Assembly: GCF_020172085.1 (NCBI RefSeq)
Contig: NZ_JAIVAT010000003.1
Location: 868,001-932,000, forward strand
Length of the DNA: 64,000 bases
Source: Rossellomorea aquimaris
GTDB taxonomy: Bacteria; Bacillota; Bacilli; Bacillales; Bacillaceae_B
Direction of reading: 5' to 3'
How positions within the stretch are numbered: the first letter of the stretch is position 1; each line of letters begins with the position of its first letter. The position numbers and the translations under genes are program-made. This document shows positions 8,846 through 17,676 of the stretch, in pieces. Under the pieces are notes generated by a model. That model did no database searches. It was not told the origin of the DNA and was given only the letters and a program-made list of their open reading frames with translations.

Positions 8846-9547
8846 ATGCAGCAGTCGAAAGAACAAAAAGTCCATGGAGTATTTGAAAAAATCTATTCCA
8901 ATTATGATAAGATGAACTCTGTAATCAGTTTCCAGCAACATAAAAAATGGAGAAAAGATACCATGAAGCATATGGATGTGAAGCCTGGTTCGAAGGCTCT
9001 TGATGTTTGCTGCGGTACCGCGGACTGGACGTTGGCCATTGGGGAAAAAGTCGGTGAATCTGGCAGTGTGGTAGGTCTTGATTTCAGTCAAAACATGTTA
9101 TCGATCGGTAAGGAAAAAGTAAAACAGTCCGGTATGAACAATATCGAATTGATTCATGGGAACGCAATGGAGCTTCCATTTGACGATAACACGTTCGATT
9201 ATGTGACGATTGGCTTTGGTTTACGTAATGTACCGGATTATCTGCACGTCTTAAAGGAAATGAACCGCGTGGTGAAGCCTGGCGGGATGGCAGTTTGTCT
9301 TGAAACGTCCCAACCCACCATGCTGGGTTTCAAGCAAATGTATTACGCATATTTTCGTTTTGTGATGCCTGTGTTCGGAAAAATCTTCGCGAAGAGCTTT
9401 AATGAATATTCCTGGCTTCAGGAGTCAGCAAGGGATTTTCCAGGCATGAAGGAACTTGCAGCGATGTTCGAAGAAGCGGGCTTCAACAATATACATGTGA
9501 AGCCATATAGTGGTGGCGTTGCCGCTATGCATTCCGGCAGAAAGTAA
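8846..9547 (+). CDS. menG: Demethylmenaquinone methyltransferase (UbiE/MenG)
   Basis: S-adenosylmethionine-dependent methylation of demethylmenaquinone, the last step of menaquinone synthesis. The class I methyltransferase motif I is [14 protein letters not shown] (about residues 51-64); [10 protein letters not shown] and the C-terminal [14 protein letters not shown] are UbiE signatures. 233 residues is the family length. It lies between the two subunits of the enzyme that makes its prenyl substrate. Confidence 0.96.
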   Translation: MQQSKEQKVHGVFEKIYSNYDKMNSVISFQQHKKWRKDTMKHMDVKPGSKALDVCCGTADWTLAIGEKVGESGSVVGLDFSQNMLSIGKEKVKQSGMNNIELIHGNAMELPFDDNTFDYVTIGFGLRNVPDYLHVLKEMNRVVKPGGMAVCLETSQPTMLGFKQMYYAYFRFVMPVFGKIFAKSFNEYSWLQESARDFPGMKELAAMFEEAGFNNIHVKPYSGGVAAMHSGRK

Positions 9548-9574
9548 GAAATTCGTAAATTAGGTGGAAAAACT

Positions 9575-10537
9575 ATGAAGCTAAACAGGATGTATTCGTT
9601 TCTAAAGACGGATATAGATGAAATAGAAAAGGAATTGGAAGTGGCGATTGAATCTGAATCCCAGCTCTTACAAGAAGCCTCCCTTCACCTTCTTCAAGCA
9701 GGAGGTAAGAGAATCCGGCCGGTATTTGTATTGCTTTCTGCAAAGTTTGGACAATACGATATCAATATTGTGAAAAATGTAGCCGTGGCATTAGAACTGA
9801 TGCATATGGCCTCTCTAGTGCACGACGACGTCATTGATGATGCAGAGCTGAGAAGAGGGAAACCGACAATTAAGGCACAGTGGGACAACCGCATCGCGAT
9901 GTATACGGGAGATTATATCTTTGCACGGGCTCTGGAGTATATGACTCACATAAAGGTTCCGGAAGCTCATCAGATTTTATCTCACACTCTGGTAGAGCTA
10001 TGCAAAGGCGAGATCGCTCAGATCGAAGATAAATATCGATTTGATCAGAACCTGCGAAACTACCTCTTGCGGATAAAAAGGAAAACCGCATTGCTAATTG
10101 CTGTGAGTTGCCAGCTTGGCGCCATCTCTTCCGGTGCACCTGAAGAGATCCACCGACGTTTATACCGATTTGGTTACAATGTGGGAATGAGCTTTCAAAT
10201 TACGGATGATATATTAGACCTTACAGCAAGTGAGGAAGAACTGGGTAAACCAGCAGGAAGTGACTTATGGCAAGGAAATATCACACTTCCCATCCTATAC
10301 GCCATGGAAAATCCAAGTCTCAAATCCAAGATTGAAAAAGTGACGGAGTATACCACACCTGAAGAAATGAAAGAGGTCATCTCGTCCATTCTTGCTACCG
10401 ATGCCATTGAGCGATCTCATGATCTCAGCAGAATGTACCTTGATAGAGCCCTGAAAGATCTTGATCATCTTCCTTATAACCGGGTAAAGAAAACCCTTAA
10501 AAATATCGCGAATTTCATTGGTAAGAGAAAATATTAA
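9575..10537 (+). CDS. hepT: Heptaprenyl diphosphate synthase component II
   Basis: Catalytic subunit of trans-heptaprenyl diphosphate synthase, extending farnesyl diphosphate with isopentenyl units. First aspartate-rich motif HDDVIDDAELRRG, second motif DDILD in the FQITDDILDL stretch, and GGKRIRP for substrate binding are all intact. 320 residues as expected. It ends the menaquinone operon; the ndk promoter lies immediately downstream. Confidence 0.96.
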   Translation: MKLNRMYSFLKTDIDEIEKELEVAIESESQLLQEASLHLLQAGGKRIRPVFVLLSAKFGQYDINIVKNVAVALELMHMASLVHDDVIDDAELRRGKPTIKAQWDNRIAMYTGDYIFARALEYMTHIKVPEAHQILSHTLVELCKGEIAQIEDKYRFDQNLRNYLLRIKRKTALLIAVSCQLGAISSGAPEEIHRRLYRFGYNVGMSFQITDDILDLTASEEELGKPAGSDLWQGNITLPILYAMENPSLKSKIEKVTEYTTPEEMKEVISSILATDAIERSHDLSRMYLDRALKDLDHLPYNRVKKTLKNIANFIGKRKY

Positions 10538-10557
10538 GAAAATTTAAAATGGAAACG

Positions 10558-10586
10558 TTGCCAAAACCCCCAATCAGTGTTACTAT
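10558..10586 (+). promoter_or_regulatory. Sigma-A promoter of ndk
   Basis: TTGCCA (10558-10563), 17-base spacer, TACTAT (10581-10586) with a TG extension at 10578-10579; the leader to the ATG is about 47 nt. Confidence 0.6.
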
Positions 10587-10639
10587 TTTCGTGGGATGTC
10601 CTTGTGACTACCATACATACATATTTAGGAGTGGGGAAG

Positions 10640-11086
10640 ATGGAAAAGACATTTTTAATGGTTAAACCGGACGGCGTACAAAGAGGATTAATCGGTGATA
10701 TCGTATCACGTTTTGAAAAAAAGGGCTTTCAATTAGTCGGTGCTAAGCTAATGAGCATTTCAAACGAGCTTGCTGAAGAGCATTATGGTGAGCACAAAGA
10801 AAGACCATTCTTTGGTGAATTGGTTGACTTTATCACTTCTGGACCTGTATTTGCAATGGTTTGGCAAGGGGAAAACGTTATCTCGACGGCTCGTGGAATG
10901 ATGGGTGCTACGAATCCGAAGGATGCTGCTCTTGGTACAATCCGCGGTGATTTCGGTCTTACGGTCGGCAAAAATATCATCCACGGATCTGACTCTGCTG
11001 AAAGCGCTGTAAGAGAAATCGGCTTGTTTTTCAAAGAAGAAGAACTAGTAGAATATTCTAAGTTAATGAACGAGTGGGTTTACTAA
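10640..11086 (+). CDS. ndk: Nucleoside diphosphate kinase
   Basis: Transfers the gamma phosphate of ATP to nucleoside diphosphates through a phosphohistidine. The catalytic histidine is His115 in NIIHGSDS; the N-terminal [15 protein letters not shown] is the family hallmark. The ATG at 10640, with AGGAGTGGGG upstream, gives 148 residues; the longer in-frame opening from 10577 overlaps the promoter and is rejected. Monocistronic, with its own promoter and terminator. Confidence 0.97.
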   Translation: MEKTFLMVKPDGVQRGLIGDIVSRFEKKGFQLVGAKLMSISNELAEEHYGEHKERPFFGELVDFITSGPVFAMVWQGENVISTARGMMGATNPKDAALGTIRGDFGLTVGKNIIHGSDSAESAVREIGLFFKEEELVEYSKLMNEWVY

Positions 11087-11110
11087 TATACGAGAGCTTT
11101 ACGATTTAGA

Positions 11111-11144
11111 AGCAAGTCGTTTTATAAACGGCTTGCTTTTTTTC
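11111..11144 (+). terminator. Intrinsic terminator after ndk
   Basis: Eleven-base stem AGCAAGTCGTT (11111-11121) / AACGGCTTGCT (11127-11137, one G-U pair) followed by a T-run. Confidence 0.85.
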
Positions 11145-11156
11145 TTTGGATCAGAT

Positions 11157-11183
11157 TTAACTTTTTCTTTGAATGTTCGATAT
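11157..11183 (+). promoter_or_regulatory. Candidate sigma-D promoter of cheR
   Basis: TTAA (11157-11160), a 15-base spacer and TTCGATAT (11176-11183) match the motility sigma factor pattern TAAA-N15-GCCGATAT at nine of twelve positions. It fits a chemotaxis gene, but the match is imperfect. Confidence 0.35.
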
Positions 11184-11233
11184 ACATAATATAGCTGTAA
11201 ACCCTTATTCAGAGCAGAGAGAGTGTGGACCTA

Positions 11234-12007
11234 ATGTCAAATGATTATAGTGAATTTATTCAAGGAATCAAACGGAAAACGGGAATCGATTTGTCCCTTT
11301 ATAAAGAAGCACAAATGAAGAGAAGGTTAACCGCCCTTTATGAAAAAAAAGGATACGGGAGCTTTCAGGAATTCTTTAGTTCATTGAATCGGAATAGAGA
11401 AGAAATGGAAGAGTTTTTGGATCGGATGACGATTAATGTTTCGGAATTTTTTCGTAATTACAAGCGTTGGGAAGTGCTGGAGAATAAAATCCTCCCAAGA
11501 CTACTGGAGGGAAATACATCATTTAAAGTGTGGAGTGCTGCTTGTTCCACCGGTGAAGAACCTTACACACTTTCCATGATCTTGTCTAAATATGTCCCGC
11601 TACCTAATGGAACCATAACGGCAACGGACATTGATAAAAACGCCCTTCAACGCGCCATGAACGGTGTCTACCCAGAAAGGTCACTGTCTGAAATTCCAGA
11701 ACAAATGAGAAGAAATCATTTCACTGGTGAGGGACCGCTGTATAAACTGAATGAAGAGGTAAAGAGGACGGTTTCCTTTAAGCAGCAAAACCTGCTCTCG
11801 GATTCATTCGAAGGAAAGTATGACTTGATCGTTTGCAGAAATGTGCTGATTTATTTTACAGAAGAAGCCAAAAGCATGCTTTATAAAAAATTCAATGCCG
11901 CATTAAAACCGGGTGGAGTCCTCTTTGTAGGAAGCACCGAACAAATCTTTAACCCCTCACAATATGGATTTGAAACCGAGGATACATTCTTCTATAAAAA
12001 AATATAA
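11234..12007 (+). CDS. cheR: Chemotaxis protein methyltransferase CheR
   Basis: Methylates glutamate residues of chemoreceptors with S-adenosylmethionine. The N-terminal helical domain carries DRMTINVSEFFRNYKRWEVL, and the methyltransferase domain shows WSAACSTGEEPYTLSM, TATDID and IVCRNVLIYF. The ATG at 11234 gives 257 residues, close to the 256 I recall in B. subtilis; a GTG at 11225 is in frame and cannot be excluded because the ribosome binding site (GAGAGAG) is weak. It stands alone between ndk and the aromatic operon, as in B. subtilis. Confidence 0.94.
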   Translation: MSNDYSEFIQGIKRKTGIDLSLYKEAQMKRRLTALYEKKGYGSFQEFFSSLNRNREEMEEFLDRMTINVSEFFRNYKRWEVLENKILPRLLEGNTSFKVWSAACSTGEEPYTLSMILSKYVPLPNGTITATDIDKNALQRAMNGVYPERSLSEIPEQMRRNHFTGEGPLYKLNEEVKRTVSFKQQNLLSDSFEGKYDLIVCRNVLIYFTEEAKSMLYKKFNAALKPGGVLFVGSTEQIFNPSQYGFETEDTFFYKKI

Positions 12008-12112
12008 TACACAGCGATGTCGATCTGCATTAGGTGAATTCCTCCTTGCCTTCCAAAAGCAATGGAAAAGGGAATTCTAACTATATGGCGGATTCGCATC
12101 GTTTTTTATTTT

Positions 12113-12422
12113 AAACTGTTTTCGTAAACATTGTTGGTTTTAAAGTGGTGAGTAGTGGTTGAATTCCCCACCATGTGTTCTCTTTTCATTATGTACAGCG
12201 TTTCCCCCAGGTGTCGAGCACCCTTAGCGAATATCCTATTTTCAAAAGTACGTTTTTGCTTTATCTAAAAACATGTAGCTCTGTCACCAAAGACTTATTA
12301 AGAGGGTGAGGGGAACTGTGTAGACTCCTACGGAAAACGGGCGTGCTGAGACCCCGGAAGCGTACTTTGCTGAGGAGACTCGGCCGAACGTCTGTGGAAA
12401 GCGTAGCAGTTCCCCTCACCCT
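12113..12422. repeat. Intergenic repeat element with 16 bp perfect inverted repeat
   Basis: Contains at 12116-12136 an exact inverted copy of the 21 bases at 5914-5934, then at about 12203-12235 the words CAGCG-TTTCCC and GTCGAGCACC-TAGCGAA seen on the opposite strand near 5705-5745. A perfect 16-base inverted repeat, AGGGTGAGGGGAACTG (12303-12318) and its complement (12407-12422), encloses 88 bases rich in GGAAA/CCCC words (GACTCCTACGGAAAACGGGC, TGCTGAGACCCCGGAAG). No protein-coding content. This composition is typical of dispersed intergenic repeats in Bacillaceae. Confidence 0.55.
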
Positions 12423-12666
12423 GAAGCACATACTTATTGACAGAGTATTGGAATACCATAGTCTGTGTGAAAATCACAGCAATCTTATAAAAGAACTTAA
12501 GTGGGTGACTAAACTCTCTTCCAATAGCAACCACTGCTATAAAAAGAGCATCTACAGGGGAAAATAGATTTTTAGAAAATTATTTAAACTTAAGGGCTAG
12601 GAAAGAATAATAATTCTATGTTATATTGGTACATAATTCTTTAACGAGTTGAAGGGGGAAAGTGAA
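12423..12666. other. Non-coding flank of the repeat and aroF leader
   Basis: A degenerate partner of the repeat end (CAGCAATCTTATAAAAG near 12477) and a word CCACTGCTATAAAAAGAG (about 12529) related to CACTGCTACTACAAGAAAAAG near 5617 occur here. The last 50 bases hold the aroF promoter. No gene is visible. Confidence 0.4.
12619..12627 (+). promoter_or_regulatory. Candidate extended -10 promoter of the aro operon
   Basis: TGTTATATT, 40 bases before the aroF start; no clear -35. Confidence 0.35.
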
Positions 12667-13839
12667 ATGAGATACTTAACATCTGGAGAATCACATGGAC
12701 CACAGTTAACGACCATCATTGAAGGGCTTCCGGCAGGGATGCCTTTAGAAGCTGAAGATATAAATGAGAACCTGGCAAGAAGGCAGAAAGGCCATGGACG
12801 TGGACGGAGAATGCAAATTGAGACGGACCGAGCATCGATTGTAGGAGGCGTAAGACATGGGCACACCCTCGGATCTCCACTCGGGTTGGTTGTCGAGAAC
12901 AAAGATTGGACTCACTGGACTAAGGTAATGGGGATCGAACCTCTGGAAGATGGTGTGGAGGAAGAAATCAAAAGAAAAATTTCGCGTCCAAGACCTGGAC
13001 ATGCAGACCTCGTTGGCGGAATGAAATATGGACATAGAGATCTTAGAAACGTACTGGAAAGGTCCTCTGCAAGGGAGACGACGGTTAGGGTCGCAGCAGG
13101 GGCCGTTGCCAAGAAGTTATTGAAGTTACTGGGGATTGAAGTAGTCGGACATGTCCTTGAAATCGGAGGCATTAAATCAGGAAAGCTTCATTATGATTCC
13201 ATAAATGAACTGAGGGATGTGACGGAAGCATCGCCTGTACGCTGTCTTGATGAAGAAGCCGGCCAGAAGATGATGAACCTGATAGATGAAGCTAAGAAAA
13301 ATGGGGATTCAATAGGCGGTGTAGTAGAGGTCATCGTTGAAGGAATGCCATCAGGGGTTGGCAGTTATGTTCATTATGACCGTAAACTGGATGCGAAAAT
13401 CGCCATGGCAGTCATGAGTATCAATGCCTTCAAAGGAGTCGAATTCGGTCTGGGCTTTGAAATGGCCAGAAAACCGGGAAGTGAAGTCCATGATGAAATT
13501 GCATGGAGTGAAGAAAAAGGGTACTTCCGGAAGACGAATCGATTAGGCGGTTTTGAAGGGGGTATGACAACAGGTATGCCAATTTCAGTCAAGGGAGTCA
13601 TGAAGCCGATCCCAACCCTGTATAAACCTCTTCAAAGTGTTGACATCGAAACGAAGGAACCATTCAAAGCTAGCATTGAGAGGTCAGATAGTTGTGCAGT
13701 GCCTGCAGCAAGTGTAGTGGCGGAAGCCGTTGTGGCCTGGGAGCTTGCCTCTGCCATCGTCGAACAGTTCAATAGTGACCAATTTGAAAAGCTCCGTCAA
13801 GATATCGATAGTCATCGTCAAGAATCAAAGGAGTATTAA
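12667..13839 (+). CDS. aroF: Chorismate synthase
   Basis: Converts 5-enolpyruvylshikimate-3-phosphate to chorismate, requiring reduced FMN. Family signatures are GESHGPQLT at the N-terminus, [16 protein letters not shown] and [16 protein letters not shown]. The ATG at 12667 follows AAGGGGG at 12652-12658 and yields 390 residues, the B. subtilis AroF length. First gene of the aromatic supraoperon (called aroC in E. coli); aroB starts 3 bases after its stop. Confidence 0.96.
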   Translation: MRYLTSGESHGPQLTTIIEGLPAGMPLEAEDINENLARRQKGHGRGRRMQIETDRASIVGGVRHGHTLGSPLGLVVENKDWTHWTKVMGIEPLEDGVEEEIKRKISRPRPGHADLVGGMKYGHRDLRNVLERSSARETTVRVAAGAVAKKLLKLLGIEVVGHVLEIGGIKSGKLHYDSINELRDVTEASPVRCLDEEAGQKMMNLIDEAKKNGDSIGGVVEVIVEGMPSGVGSYVHYDRKLDAKIAMAVMSINAFKGVEFGLGFEMARKPGSEVHDEIAWSEEKGYFRKTNRLGGFEGGMTTGMPISVKGVMKPIPTLYKPLQSVDIETKEPFKASIERSDSCAVPAASVVAEAVVAWELASAIVEQFNSDQFEKLRQDIDSHRQESKEY

Positions 13840-13842
13840 TAA

Positions 13843-14925
13843 ATGGAACAGGTAACCATTCAAACCGCTTCAAAGACATACGATGTAAAGATTGGAGTGG
13901 GAATGACCAATGAAATCGTTTCTTTTATTAAGAAGGCGTTTAAAGATGTATCAAAGGTGTGGATCATAGCCGATGAATCAGTATACAACCTTCATGGGGA
14001 AGCTTTCTCTAATGCTATCGGTCAGTTTTTCGAAGTAACCACTTATCAAGCTCCTAAAGGGGAGAAGGCGAAAAGCTTTTCCGTCTATGAAGAGGCGATA
14101 ACACACGGCCTTCAGCATCATGTGGATCGTAAATCTATTGTGATTGCCTTCGGTGGCGGAGCCATAGGTGATCTAGCCGGCTTCATCGCGTCTACGTATA
14201 TGAGGGGAATCCCTTTCATCAGCGTTCCGACGACAATCCTTGCCCATGACAGCGCAGTGGGAGGGAAAGTGGCAATCAATCATCCATTAGGTAAGAATAT
14301 GGTGGGGCAATTTTATCAACCCGAAGGTGTATTCTTCGATTTGGATTATTTTTTTACTCTACCAAAACATGAAGTGCTGTCCGGCTTCGCTGAGGTAATC
14401 AAACATGCATTGTTATCAGATAAGGGATTTATAAATGATCTAATGCACTCATTCCGATCTGCAGAAAATCTCGATAAGGACTTTCTGACAGATTGCCTGG
14501 TTAAAGGCATTAAGGTGAAAGGGGCAATTGTATCAAAGGATGAGAGAGAGTCGAATATCCGGGCATTCTTGAATTTCGGACACACTTATGGTCATGCTGT
14601 TGAAAGTGCAAGCGGCTATGGAAATCGGACTCATGGTGAGTCGGTCATGATCGGAATGGTCTTCGCTTTATATCTTAGTGAACGTTACAGCGGCCTGCCA
14701 TTTGACTTGGAGTCGTTTATCCAGTGGGTCAAGTCACTCGGTTATAATCTGACGGTTCCATCAAGCATCGATTTTGATACATTATACGAAGGAATGAAAC
14801 GTGATAAGAAGTCCTTAAACGGCCAGCCCGTTTTCATTTTATTAAAGGATATCGGTGACCCTTTGATAGAAGACGTGAAGAAAGAGGATCTGAAACAAGC
14901 GGATGAATTCATTCGGAAGTTGTAA
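13843..14925 (+). CDS. aroB: 3-dehydroquinate synthase
   Basis: Second step of the shikimate pathway, cyclising DAHP to 3-dehydroquinate with NAD and a divalent metal. NAD-binding GGGAIGDLAGFIASTYMRG and the VPTTILAHDSAVGGK segment are intact, as are the metal-ligand regions EVIKHALL and NFGHTYGHAVE. 360 residues. Start follows AAGGAGTATT within the end of aroF, so translation is probably coupled. Confidence 0.96.
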   Translation: MEQVTIQTASKTYDVKIGVGMTNEIVSFIKKAFKDVSKVWIIADESVYNLHGEAFSNAIGQFFEVTTYQAPKGEKAKSFSVYEEAITHGLQHHVDRKSIVIAFGGGAIGDLAGFIASTYMRGIPFISVPTTILAHDSAVGGKVAINHPLGKNMVGQFYQPEGVFFDLDYFFTLPKHEVLSGFAEVIKHALLSDKGFINDLMHSFRSAENLDKDFLTDCLVKGIKVKGAIVSKDERESNIRAFLNFGHTYGHAVESASGYGNRTHGESVMIGMVFALYLSERYSGLPFDLESFIQWVKSLGYNLTVPSSIDFDTLYEGMKRDKKSLNGQPVFILLKDIGDPLIEDVKKEDLKQADEFIRKL

Positions 14926-14987
14926 AACCTTCCCTTAAAGGGAAGAGATAGAGTATAAAAAAGTGAGAATAAAGGGAGAGTGGAAGA

Positions 14988-15353
14988 ATGATCAGGGGAA
15001 TTCGAGGTGCCACCACAGCAGATCATGATGATGAAAAGGAAATTCTCCTTTCAACCGAAAGTCTCTTAAAGGAAATGATCTTACATAATGATATAAAGGC
15101 AGATAAGGTCGCATCTGTTTTCATTTCTGCGACAAATGATATCAAGAGCGTTTTCCCTGCCAAAGCATTAAGGGGGTTTGAGGATTGGAAATATGTCCCT
15201 GTCATGTGCATGCAGGAGTTAGATATACCTCATGGACTGCCTTTGTGCATTAGAGTGATGATTCATTACCATACGTCAACACCTCAAAGGGATATCCAAC
15301 ATATTTATATGGAAAATGCAGTCAGCCTCCGTCCTGACTTGAAAAAGGATTAG
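14988..15353 (+). CDS. aroH: Chorismate mutase, AroH type
   Basis: Monofunctional trimeric chorismate mutase of the B. subtilis AroH fold, converting chorismate to prephenate for Phe and Tyr. The N-terminal MIRGIRGATT, the catalytic arginine region and the C-terminal IRVMIHYHT are diagnostic. 121 residues versus 127 in B. subtilis by memory. Ribosome binding site AAAGGGAGAG. In B. subtilis trpEDCFBA follows; here hisC follows after 42 bases. Confidence 0.94.
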   Translation: MIRGIRGATTADHDDEKEILLSTESLLKEMILHNDIKADKVASVFISATNDIKSVFPAKALRGFEDWKYVPVMCMQELDIPHGLPLCIRVMIHYHTSTPQRDIQHIYMENAVSLRPDLKKD

Positions 15354-15395
15354 CCATCTTTGGAAGAGATGAAAAAGACTGAAAGGAAGTTAAAC

Positions 15396-16496
15396 ATGAA
15401 GTGGAAACCCCAGATTCAGAATTTAAAAGCATACCAGCCCGGAAAAACGATGGATGATGTGAAAGAGTTATTCAATCTTGAGAAAGTGGTGAAGCTTGCA
15501 TCGAATGAAAACCCATTCGGCTGTTCAAAGAGCGTTGAGACGTTTCTTAAAACGAATGCACTTTCTCATGCAATCTATCCTGATGGTTATGCGAAAGAAT
15601 TACGCCTCAAGGTGGCAGGATACTTATCTGTGGAACCTGGACAATTACTATTTGGGAATGGATCAGATGAAGTCATAGAAATCATCTCCAGGGCTTTATT
15701 GGGTGTTGGGAAAAGCACTGTAATGGCAACACCGACCTTTCCCCAATATAAACACAATGCGATTGTAGAAGGGGCAGAAATCCGTGAGGTCCCACTGGAT
15801 TCAGCGGGAAGGCATCAATTGGACAAAATGCTTAAAGAGATCGATGACACCACTTCGGTTGTCTGGTTGTGTTCACCTAATAATCCCACGGGGGAATATA
15901 TTCGTAACGGGGAACTCATTTCCTTTTTAGATGCTGTCCCTCCACATGTTCTCGTTGTATTGGACGAAGCGTATTACGAGTATGTGGTGGCGGAGGATTA
16001 TTATGATTCTTTAGAATTATTGAAGTCCTATCCTCAATTATTGATCACACGGACCTTTTCGAAAGCCTACGGTTTAGCAGGATTCAGAGTAGGATTCGGG
16101 ATAGGTAGAGATGACGTGATCGGGAAACTCGAACCAATCCGTGAACCTTTCAATAATAATACACTTGCTCAAGGAACAGCTTCAGCGGCCATCGATGATC
16201 AGGCATTCATACAGGAATGCAGGGACCATAATCGAAAAGGACTGGAGCAGTATTACCAGTTCTGTGAGGAACAAGGTCTGGATTATTTCCCTTCACAAGC
16301 GAACTTCGTATTAATTGATTTCGGAGTTAGCGGTGACGAAGTGTTTCAATATTTAATGAGTAAAGGATATATCGTCCGCTCAGGAGTTGCCTTAGGATTC
16401 CCTCAATCTGTAAGGGTGACGGTTGGATCCCATGAACAAAATGAAGAAGTCATTGACAAAATGAAGGAATTTCTAGCCCTTCAAAGAAGTGTATGA
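15396..16496 (+). CDS. hisC: Histidinol-phosphate / aromatic aminotransferase
   Basis: PLP-dependent class II aminotransferase acting in histidine synthesis; in B. subtilis the same enzyme also transaminates the keto acids of Tyr and Phe, which explains its place beside tyrA. Motifs LASNENPFG, FGNGSDE, CSPNNPTGEY, DEAYYEY and the PLP lysine in RTFSKAYGLAGFRVG are present. The ATG at 15396 is served by AAAGGAAG; the in-frame TTG at 15360 has no proper site. 366 residues. Confidence 0.95.
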   Translation: MKWKPQIQNLKAYQPGKTMDDVKELFNLEKVVKLASNENPFGCSKSVETFLKTNALSHAIYPDGYAKELRLKVAGYLSVEPGQLLFGNGSDEVIEIISRALLGVGKSTVMATPTFPQYKHNAIVEGAEIREVPLDSAGRHQLDKMLKEIDDTTSVVWLCSPNNPTGEYIRNGELISFLDAVPPHVLVVLDEAYYEYVVAEDYYDSLELLKSYPQLLITRTFSKAYGLAGFRVGFGIGRDDVIGKLEPIREPFNNNTLAQGTASAAIDDQAFIQECRDHNRKGLEQYYQFCEEQGLDYFPSQANFVLIDFGVSGDEVFQYLMSKGYIVRSGVALGFPQSVRVTVGSHEQNEEVIDKMKEFLALQRSV

Positions 16497-16560
16497 AGTG
16501 AGGTCGGGTGGGCGTGTGCCCTTTCCGGCTTTTTTCAAATAGGATGATGGAGGGACAACG

Positions 16561-17664
16561 ATGAATGGAACAGTGTTAATCATAGGCATGGGGTTGATTG
16601 GTGGGTCTCTTGCCATCTGTATAAAAAAAGAACATCCCAATGCGAAAATCATTGGGCATGATGTGAATCATAAAGAATTAAGACTTGGCAGTTCCTTAGG
16701 TATAATCGATGAAATGTCTCTTTCATTACAGCATGCTGCAGAACAAGCGGATCTCATCATTATTTCTACCCCTGTTTTCCAAACCGAGAAGATCATCGAG
16801 CAATTTAAATCATTTTCATTGAAAGAAAACGTATTGATTACAGATACCGGCAGTACAAAAGAATCAATCATGAAGAAATCGGACTGGATGTCAAGAAGAG
16901 GAATCCAATTTATCGGGGGGCACCCGATGGCAGGCTCACACAAGAGTGGAATTGCCGCTGCGAAAGAAATTTTGTTTGAAAATGCTTTCTATATGCTCAC
17001 TCCGAGTCCCAGCGCTCGAGAGGAAAACGTGACCGAGCTCCAGGAGTGGCTGAAAGGTACACATGCTAAATTCTTAATGGTAGAACCGCGGGAACATGAT
17101 GAACTGACGGGCATAATCAGTCATTTTCCTCATATCATTGCAGCTTCCCTGGTTCACCGGGCGAAGGTTTCTTCGGCTTCGCACCCATATTTGAGAAGGC
17201 TTGCTGCAGGAGGATTTCGTGATATAACCCGGATCGCCTCTTCCAACCCGACAATGTGGAAGGACATTACCATTCAAAACAGGAAGGTCTTGCTTGCTCT
17301 TCTTGAGGAGTGGAAGGCTGAAATGGAGGAAGTTGTTTCCTTTGTCAGTATGAATGATACTGAGAAGATATTCAATTACTTTCAAGATGCAAAGATATTT
17401 AGGGATGATCTACCGATTCTTGAAAAAGGGGCGATTCCTTCGTTCTACGATCTATTTGTAGATGTACCCGACTATCCAGGAGTAATCTCTGAAGTGACGG
17501 GCTATCTTGCACAGGAAAAGATCAGTTTAACGAATATCAGGATCATGGAAACGAGAGAAGATATATATGGAGTATTAGTGATCAGCTTTCAAACATTGGA
17601 AGACAGGGAGAGAGCTCTTCACTGTTTAAGTAATCAGACGAATTATGAATTATTCTTGGGATAA
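16561..17664 (+). CDS. tyrA: Prephenate dehydrogenase
   Basis: NAD-dependent oxidative decarboxylation of prephenate to 4-hydroxyphenylpyruvate. N-terminal Rossmann motif IIGMGLIGGSLA, then GGHPMAGSHKSG with the catalytic histidine. The C-terminal 80 residues form an ACT domain (DVPDYPGVISEVTGYLAQ, NIRIMETRED), which usually gives tyrosine feedback. 367 residues. Start after GGAGGGACAA; aroE follows 12 bases later. Confidence 0.95.
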   Translation: MNGTVLIIGMGLIGGSLAICIKKEHPNAKIIGHDVNHKELRLGSSLGIIDEMSLSLQHAAEQADLIIISTPVFQTEKIIEQFKSFSLKENVLITDTGSTKESIMKKSDWMSRRGIQFIGGHPMAGSHKSGIAAAKEILFENAFYMLTPSPSAREENVTELQEWLKGTHAKFLMVEPREHDELTGIISHFPHIIAASLVHRAKVSSASHPYLRRLAAGGFRDITRIASSNPTMWKDITIQNRKVLLALLEEWKAEMEEVVSFVSMNDTEKIFNYFQDAKIFRDDLPILEKGAIPSFYDLFVDVPDYPGVISEVTGYLAQEKISLTNIRIMETREDIYGVLVISFQTLEDRERALHCLSNQTNYELFLG

Positions 17665-17676
17665 AGGGTGATACGG

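Noticed and set aside
12343..12567. 74-codon ORF in the 12 kb repeat
   Set aside because: Arg/Leu-rich translation of repeat DNA with no proper start site; no protein-like character.
14940..14987. TRAP-binding GAG repeats before aroH
   Set aside because: Only about four GAG triplets with irregular spacing of 3 to 11 bases; a TRAP site needs roughly nine to eleven spaced by 2-3.
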